Assembly: GCF_013282745.1 (NCBI RefSeq)
Contig: NZ_CP054044.1
Span: forward strand, 1,054,001 to 1,118,000
Direction: 5' to 3'
Source: Yersinia bercovieri ATCC 43970
GTDB lineage: Bacteria; Pseudomonadota; Gammaproteobacteria; Enterobacterales; Enterobacteriaceae
Length of the DNA: 64,000 nucleotides
The notes below the pieces were generated by a model that saw only the letters and a program-made list of their open reading frames with translations, did no database searches and was not told where the DNA came from. Below, one piece after another: positions 59,130-64,000 of this stretch; positions within the stretch are counted from its first letter, which is position 1, and each line of letters starts with the position of its first letter. The position numbers and the translations under genes are program-made.

Positions 59130-59732
59130 TCAATGCCAAATCAACAGTACACAGGCTGCCGTCAGTAAGCCCATTGAGATATTAAAGGTAAACCAGGCGC
59201 GACGGCTGCGCAGTAAGCGGCCAATCAAAGTGCCAAAACCGAGCCAAATAATGCCCGCCACCAGATTCACCATAAACATACCCAAGCTAATCATGACGAT
59301 AGAGTGGTTATAGGCCGCGCCAGCTAGGCTGAAGCTGGCGACTGAGCCTAATCCCATCAGCCAGGCTTTTGGATTGAGGAACTGCAATAACCAGCCTTGA
59401 TACAAACGCAGCGGCTTTGGCGGCACGACATTGGTTTCTAACTTTTCATAGGCGGAAGTGGCAATTTTCCATGCCAGCCACAGCAGATAGAGGCTACCCA
59501 ATATTTTCAGCATCAGGTGGATGGAGGGGTAGATCAAAATCAGGCCGCCGACACCAAAAGCCACCAGCAGCAACATGCTCTGCATACCTAACATAATGCC
59601 TAACATCAGCCAGATAGAGCGCATAAAACCAAAATTGGCCCCCGCAGAGGTGAGCAACATATTATTCGGGCCAGGGGTAATAGCAGCAACCCAGAGAAAA
59701 CCTACCATTGAAAGAAATAAACTCAGTTCCAT
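59130..59732 (-). CDS. LysE/RhtB family amino-acid exporter
   Basis: A 200-residue membrane protein with about six hydrophobic segments and the family signature ITPGPNNMLL near the N-terminus, plus FLNPKAWLM. Members export amino acids or homoserine lactones; the substrate here cannot be told. GGGAGG lies upstream of the ATG at 59730-59732. It is 42 bp upstream of the phzF-like gene on the same strand. Confidence 0.92.
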   Translation of the reverse strand: MELSLFLSMVGFLWVAAITPGPNNMLLTSAGANFGFMRSIWLMLGIMLGMQSMLLLVAFGVGGLILIYPSIHLMLKILGSLYLLWLAWKIATSAYEKLETNVVPPKPLRLYQGWLLQFLNPKAWLMGLGSVASFSLAGAAYNHSIVMISLGMFMVNLVAGIIWLGFGTLIGRLLRSRRAWFTFNISMGLLTAACVLLIWH

Positions 59733-59816
59733 GAGACGGGTGCCTCCCACCCAAAAATGATGCGCGATATACCCATGAAGCTAACAGTGTGCTATTGATC
59801 ACACAAGAGCAACAAC

Positions 59817-60833
59817 ATGATTTCCATTCACTATATGCATGAATTATTTCGTCCGCTGGCCGGAGCCAGTAACCCACATCTACAAACGCTGCTGCCCCGG
59901 TTGGTCAGGCGTCATGTGCAGTTGCAGCCTTTTTGGCAGCGGCTGGAGTTGCCCGATGGCGATTTTGTCGATCTGGCCTGGAGTGAAAATCCCGAACTGG
60001 CGCGGCATAAGCCCCGTGTGGTGCTGTTCCATGGGCTGGAGGGGAACTTCTACAGCCCCTATGCCCATGGCTTGCTGCGCGCCTGGCAGGCCGAAGGCTG
60101 GCTGGGAGTGGTGATGCATTTCCGTGGATGCAGTGGGGAGCCGAATCGCAAGACTCGCATTTATCACTCCGGTGAAACAGAAGATGCGCGCTTCTTTCTG
60201 CGCTGGCTGCGGGAGACCTATGGTCAGGCACCCACCGCGGCGGTAGGAGTCTCATTAGGCGGCAACATGCTGGCGATCTATCTGGCAGAACAAGGGCAGT
60301 TGGCGGAGCAAGGAGAGGAGAGTCTGCTGCAAGCGGCGGTGGTAGTTTCAGCCCCGCTGATGCTGGAGCCTTGTGCCAACCGCATGGAGCAAGGTTTTTC
60401 GCGGGTCTATCAGCACTATTTACTGGGGCAACTAAAGTTAAACGCCACCCGTAAGCTGTTACGTTACCCCGGTAGTCTGCCGCTGGGGCTGCCGCAATTG
60501 AAAGCATTGCGGCGAGTCAGAGATTTCGATGAAGTAATCACCGCTAAAATTCATGGCTTTAATGATGCGCTAGACTATTATCGCCGTTGCAGTGCTCTGC
60601 CGCTATTGCCGCAGATTAAGATCCCACTGCTGATCATTCATGCCAAAGATGACCCCTTTATGACGGCGGAAGTCATTCCCAATATCAATACACTGCCGGG
60701 CAATATTGATTATCAGTTAACCGAGCACGGCGGCCACGTCGGTTTTGTCGGCGGCTCCTTGAAACACCCAAAAATGTGGCTGGAGCAACGTATTCCCGCC
60801 TGGCTCACCCCCTATCTGGAGCAACATTCATGA
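59817..60833 (+). CDS. yheT: Alpha/beta hydrolase YheT
   Basis: A 338-residue hydrolase of the ABHD1/3-like (AB_hydrolase YheT) family. The nucleophile is Ser146 in GVSLGGN. The acid is probably Asp in HAKDDPF and the base the histidine in [19 protein letters not shown] is a family hallmark. The substrate is unknown. It overlaps yheU by four bases. Confidence 0.93.
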   Translation: MISIHYMHELFRPLAGASNPHLQTLLPRLVRRHVQLQPFWQRLELPDGDFVDLAWSENPELARHKPRVVLFHGLEGNFYSPYAHGLLRAWQAEGWLGVVMHFRGCSGEPNRKTRIYHSGETEDARFFLRWLRETYGQAPTAAVGVSLGGNMLAIYLAEQGQLAEQGEESLLQAAVVVSAPLMLEPCANRMEQGFSRVYQHYLLGQLKLNATRKLLRYPGSLPLGLPQLKALRRVRDFDEVITAKIHGFNDALDYYRRCSALPLLPQIKIPLLIIHAKDDPFMTAEVIPNINTLPGNIDYQLTEHGGHVGFVGGSLKHPKMWLEQRIPAWLTPYLEQHS

Positions 60834-61066
60834 TCATTCCCTGGCAGCAGATCGACGGTGAAACGCTGGATAATCTGCTGGAAACCTTTGTGCTGCGTGA
60901 AGGTACAGATTACGGCGAACATGAGCGCTCATTAGCGCAAAAAGTCGAGGATGTCCGCCGTCAGCTGCTGAGCGGTGACGCGGTTTTAGTCTGGTCTGAG
61001 TTACACGAAACCATCAATATCATGCCGCGAGGCTCTTTCCGCGCCGACGCCGAAGAGCAGCCGTAA
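60830..61066 (+). CDS. yheU: YheU family protein
   Basis: A 78-residue acidic protein (UPF0270) starting [20 protein letters not shown]. Its ATG overlaps the yheT stop (ATGA), so the two are translationally coupled. No function is known. Confidence 0.92.
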   Translation: MIIPWQQIDGETLDNLLETFVLREGTDYGEHERSLAQKVEDVRRQLLSGDAVLVWSELHETINIMPRGSFRADAEEQP

Positions 61067-61209
61067 TCTTCACCGTCTCGCAAAGAGATTTGATGAAAAT
61101 CAAGGTGACAAGCCGGAGACTTTGCCCTAAAAATAACCTTTACCGATAAGATGAACAGGCAAATTCCGCCCGGCCACTGAGGATCTCACCCCATGGAGTT
61201 ACCGCTAAT

Positions 61210-62079
61210 ATGTCAACTAAACATCCGGTTATAGCCGTTACCGGCTCAAGTGGCGCAGGGACTACCACCACCAGTCTGGCGTTTCGTAAAATCTTTCAGC
61301 AGTTGAATATTCGCGCGGCGCAAATTGAAGGTGACAGCTTCCATCGCTATACCCGCCCTGAAATGGATGCCGCCATCCGTAAGGCGCGAGATCAAGGTCG
61401 GCATATCAGCTACTTTGGCCCTGAAGCCAATGATTTTGGTCAGTTGGAGCAAAGTGCAGCGGAATATGGCAAGCACGGCACTGGGCGCTCACGTAAGTAC
61501 TTACACACCTATGATGAAGCGGTGCCTTATAACCAGATCCCAGGAACCTTCACGCCATGGGAGCCACTGCCAGAACCCACCGATGTGCTGTTTTATGAGG
61601 GGCTACACGGCGGCGTCGTGACCGAGCATCATGATGTGGCGAAGTACGTGGATTTATTGGTGGGCGTGGTGCCTATCGTCAATCTGGAGTGGATTCAAAA
61701 GCTGGTGCGCGATACTGGCGAGCGCGGTCACTCACGTGAAGCGGTGATGGATTCTGTCGTGCGATCAATGGACGACTACATTAACTACATTACGCCACAG
61801 TTCTCGCGCACCCATATAAACTTCCAGCGCGTGCCGACTGTCGATACCTCCAACCCTTTTGCGGCTAAAGCCATTCCGTCGCTGGATGAAAGTTTTGTTG
61901 TCATTCATTTTCGAGGTTTGGACCAGATCGACTTCCCCTACTTGCTGGCAATGTTGCAAGGGTCATTTATCTCTAATATCAATACATTGGTGGTGCCGGG
62001 TGGAAAGATGGGGCTGGCAATGGAGCTGATTATGGCCCCGTTAGTGCAGCAACTACTGGAGGGCAAGACGATCGGCTAA
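61210..62079 (+). CDS. prkB: PrkB-type phosphoribulokinase-like protein
   Basis: A 289-residue P-loop protein related to Calvin-cycle phosphoribulokinase, which this organism has no known use for. The phosphate loop reads GSSGAGTTT, with threonine where the usual lysine stands; as I recall the E. coli protein has the same change, so it is a family trait and not decay. EGDSFHRYTRPEMD and YEGLHGG are conserved. The function is unknown. It has a GGAG-type ribosome-binding site. Confidence 0.92.
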   Translation: MSTKHPVIAVTGSSGAGTTTTSLAFRKIFQQLNIRAAQIEGDSFHRYTRPEMDAAIRKARDQGRHISYFGPEANDFGQLEQSAAEYGKHGTGRSRKYLHTYDEAVPYNQIPGTFTPWEPLPEPTDVLFYEGLHGGVVTEHHDVAKYVDLLVGVVPIVNLEWIQKLVRDTGERGHSREAVMDSVVRSMDDYINYITPQFSRTHINFQRVPTVDTSNPFAAKAIPSLDESFVVIHFRGLDQIDFPYLLAMLQGSFISNINTLVVPGGKMGLAMELIMAPLVQQLLEGKTIG

Positions 62080-62155
62080 TCTCCTTCGTTTCTGGCGTTG
62101 CGATGATGCTGGCTGCAACACCAGGAACGTTGAACATCACTAGGGTGCTGATTAA

Positions 62156-62563
62156 CTAGGCAATTTCACGAATTTCAAAACTGTGGGTAATGGTCGCCGC
62201 TTTACCCAACATCAGGGAGACGGAGCAGTATTTCTCTGCTGACAGCTCAACCGCACGCTCAACAATTTTGTCAGTAAGCCCCTTACCGCTGACAATAAAG
62301 TGCAAATTGATTTGCGTAAACAGACGCGGTGCTTCTTCGCGACGCTGAGAGGTTAACGTGACCTCACAATCGCGCACATCGTTACGCCCTTTTTGCAAAA
62401 TAGAGACCACATCAATCGCGCTGCAGCCACCTGCTGACATCAACAACATCTCCATCGGGCTAGGTGCTTTATCACCGGCATTTCCATCCATCAAAACTTG
62501 ATGTCCTGACGCCGATTCACCCAAAAATGTCAGCCCCTCAACCCACTTTACACGTGCCTGCAT
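62156..62563 (-). CDS. yhfA: OsmC family protein YhfA
   Basis: A 135-residue OsmC/Ohr-fold protein starting MQARVKWVEGLTFLGESASG. The cysteine in GGCSAIDV and a second in SAEKYCSV correspond to the peroxidase pair of the family. It is the usual divergent neighbour of crp. Confidence 0.93.
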   Translation of the reverse strand: MQARVKWVEGLTFLGESASGHQVLMDGNAGDKAPSPMEMLLMSAGGCSAIDVVSILQKGRNDVRDCEVTLTSQRREEAPRLFTQINLHFIVSGKGLTDKIVERAVELSAEKYCSVSLMLGKAATITHSFEIREIA

Positions 62564-62896
62564 AACACTCGCTCCCAGTTAATTTTTCTGATCCAGACTA
62601 CCCTTTCATTTAGAAACTGGCAATGTAACCCGATGTTCATCATGCTGAAGCGATACAACACAAGACACTGACCTCATCCTGTGCTACAAACAGAACCGAA
62701 AGTGTTGTTTCTAGAATTAAATAGGGTAGCTCCCAATACTCAGTGAAGGGTTTCTATCCAGTACGTATCTTGGCTATACCTTTCGGCAATTGAGCAAATT
62801 AATATGCTAAAAGAAAGTGTATTTTAAAAGCACGCCGTACAGGGAACTCTGAGCCCTGTTAAGTTAGGCAGCGATAACAACAGAGGATAACAGCGA
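62564..62896. other. yhfA-crp divergent intergenic region
   Basis: This 333-bp region must hold the crp promoter and autoregulatory CRP sites. I found no good TGTGA-N6-TCACA match; the sequence around 62621-62642 is at best a weak candidate. A leader hairpin (ACAGGG and CCCTGT, 62839-62859) and the ribosome-binding site AGAGGA before crp are visible. Confidence 0.5.
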
Positions 62897-63529
62897 ATGG
62901 TTCTCGGCAAGCCACAAACAGACCCGACTCTCGAATGGTTCCTGTCTCATTGCCATATCCACAAATACCCATCGAAGAGTACGCTAATTCACCAAGGTGA
63001 AAAGGCCGAAACGCTTTACTACATCGTGAAAGGCTCCGTTGCGGTGCTGATTAAAGATGAAGAGGGTAAAGAGATGATTCTCTCCTATTTAAACCAAGGG
63101 GATTTCATCGGCGAGCTTGGATTATTTGAAGAAGGCCAAGAGCGTAGTGCCTGGGTTAGAGCAAAAACCGCCTGTGAAGTGGCTGAAATTTCTTACAAAA
63201 AATTCCGTCAGTTGATTCAGGTAAATCCAGATATCTTGATGCGCCTCTCTTCACAAATGGCGAACCGCCTTCAGATTACATCCGAGAAAGTGGGTAACCT
63301 CGCTTTCCTTGATGTCACTGGGCGCATTGCACAAACGCTGCTTAACCTGGCAAAACAACCTGATGCCATGACCCACCCAGATGGGATGCAGATTAAGATT
63401 ACCCGCCAGGAAATTGGTCAGATAGTTGGCTGTTCCCGCGAAACTGTGGGGCGGATACTAAAAATGCTGGAAGATCAGAACTTGATCTCCGCACACGGTA
63501 AAACGATTGTCGTTTACGGCACCCGTTAA
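62897..63529 (+). CDS. crp: cAMP receptor protein (catabolite activator)
   Basis: CRP is the global cAMP-dependent regulator. The 210-residue protein has the N-terminal cyclic-nucleotide domain with phosphate-binding cassette [17 protein letters not shown], the C-helix, and the winged helix with recognition residues Arg181, Glu182 and Arg186 in [10 protein letters not shown]. It is nearly identical to E. coli CRP; one difference is Asn at 122 where E. coli has Arg, next to cAMP contacts Arg123, Thr127 and Ser128, which are kept. Confidence 0.98.
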   Translation: MVLGKPQTDPTLEWFLSHCHIHKYPSKSTLIHQGEKAETLYYIVKGSVAVLIKDEEGKEMILSYLNQGDFIGELGLFEEGQERSAWVRAKTACEVAEISYKKFRQLIQVNPDILMRLSSQMANRLQITSEKVGNLAFLDVTGRIAQTLLNLAKQPDAMTHPDGMQIKITRQEIGQIVGCSRETVGRILKMLEDQNLISAHGKTIVVYGTR

Positions 63530-63537
63530 TTCCCTAT

Positions 63538-63570
63538 AAACCGGTGCCGATACCCTCGGCATCGGTTTTC
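63538..63570 (+). terminator. Terminator of crp
   Basis: AAACCGGTGCCGA and TCGGCATCGGTTT form a 13-bp stem with one wobble pair and a five-base loop, ending in TTTT. Confidence 0.88.
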
Positions 63571-63606
63571 TCAATCTTTTGTGATTAATAAATTTCTGGG
63601 GCCTAA

Positions 63607-64000
63607 ATGAAGTGGCAACGGGTTATTTATCATCCTGAAGTAAACTATGCATTACGCCAAACATTAGTTCTCTGCCTGCCAGCAGCCCTAGGCTTTGCTA
63701 TCGGCGAGCTGCGACTCGGACTGATGTTCTCCCTGATACCCGCGTGTTGCAATATTGCCTCGCTGGATACACCGCACCAACACTTCTTCCGGCGGCTGAT
63801 TATTGGTGGCGCGCTCTTTACACTGAGCAGCTTCCTGACCCAGCAGCTGTTGCTGTGGCACATTCCCTTGCCGTGGATCATGCTCGGGCTAGCACTGGTG
63901 CTCGGTGTCAACGGCGCAATCAGCCCCCTCCATGGCCACTTGTTGCCCGCCGCGTTAATCGCCGCAATATTCAGCCTAAGTATGGTTGGTCGCGCACCTA
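63607..64000 (+). CDS. yhfK: YhfK (YccS/YhfK membrane protein family), partial
   Basis: The open frame from ATG 63607 runs off the window end and encodes 131 residues so far, starting MKWQRVIYHPEVNYALRQTL. It is strongly hydrophobic, with several membrane segments, and matches the first half of the FUSC-like YccS/YhfK family. It follows crp as in E. coli. The function is unknown; relatives resemble aromatic-acid exporters. Confidence 0.88.
   Translation, partial: MKWQRVIYHPEVNYALRQTLVLCLPAALGFAIGELRLGLMFSLIPACCNIASLDTPHQHFFRRLIIGGALFTLSSFLTQQLLLWHIPLPWIMLGLALVLGVNGAISPLHGHLLPAALIAAIFSLSMVGRAP

Noticed and set aside
59905..60507. 200-codon minus-strand open frame within yheT
   Set aside because: Antisense shadow of a GC-rich conserved gene, rich in Pro, Ala and Arg with no recognisable domain.
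61210..62079. PrkB phosphate loop lacking the Walker lysine, suggesting a dead enzyme
   Set aside because: As I recall the E. coli PrkB has the same GSSGAGTTT sequence and the rest is strongly conserved, so it is a family feature and not a mutation.

Overview
The window is a piece of an enterobacterial chromosome, most likely from a Yersinia species. The ribosomal proteins, EF-Tu, EF-G, RpoA and CRP are near-identical to enteric homologues as I remember them. Other pointers are two ERIC elements (one exactly 127 bp) and a NlpC/P60 gene and a tau cluster placed as I remember them in yersiniae. I cannot fix the species without a search. Nearly every gene belongs to a known family. I did not find a convincing undescribed multi-gene system.

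Layout. (1) 1-7000: nusG (cut by the window edge), secE, tufB and the thrU-tyrU-glyT-thrT tRNA cluster, then a GNAT acetyltransferase, coaA, birA and murB. (2) 7213-12831: a complete minus-strand rRNA operon, 16S-tRNA-Ile-tRNA-Ala-23S-5S, with P1/P2 promoters, boxA and a terminator. (3) 13000-23412: yrdA, aroE, tsaC, yrdD, smg, dprA, def, fmt, rsmB, trkA, mscL, arfA, zntR and yhdN. (4) 23541-37450: the alpha, spc and S10 ribosomal protein operons, all on the minus strand, with recognisable promoters and autoregulatory leaders. (5) 37622-48686: a NlpC/P60 peptidase, bfr-bfd, the str region (tufA, fusA, rpsG, rpsL), tusBCD, yheO, fkpA, slyX and slyD. (6) 48781-64000: yheV-kefB-kefG, yheS, an inserted accessory block (glycosyltransferase, tauABCD, phzF-like, LysE-like), then yheT-yheU-prkB, yhfA, crp and the start of yhfK.

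How the genes work together. Most of the window is the translation and transcription core: ribosomal proteins, rRNA, tRNAs, EF-Tu, EF-G, SecY, SecE, NusG and RpoA. It also holds start-site and quality-control factors (def, fmt, arfA), RNA modification (rsmB, tsaC, tusBCD) and ion homeostasis (trkA, mscL, kefBG, zntR, bfr/bfd). The tau block imports taurine and releases its sulfite.

Most notable observations. The rRNA operon joins a rrnB-type 3' flank (murB) to a rrnD-type 5' flank (yrdA). That is the signature of recombination between rRNA operons, and it places two divergent tuf genes in direct orientation about 38 kb apart. The spacer after tRNA-Tyr holds a 170-bp-period repeat that copies the last 19 nt of the tRNA, as I recall for the E. 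coli tyrT locus. arfA carries a 13-bp hairpin at its 3' end. tauC has an N-terminal extension built from 15-bp repeats.
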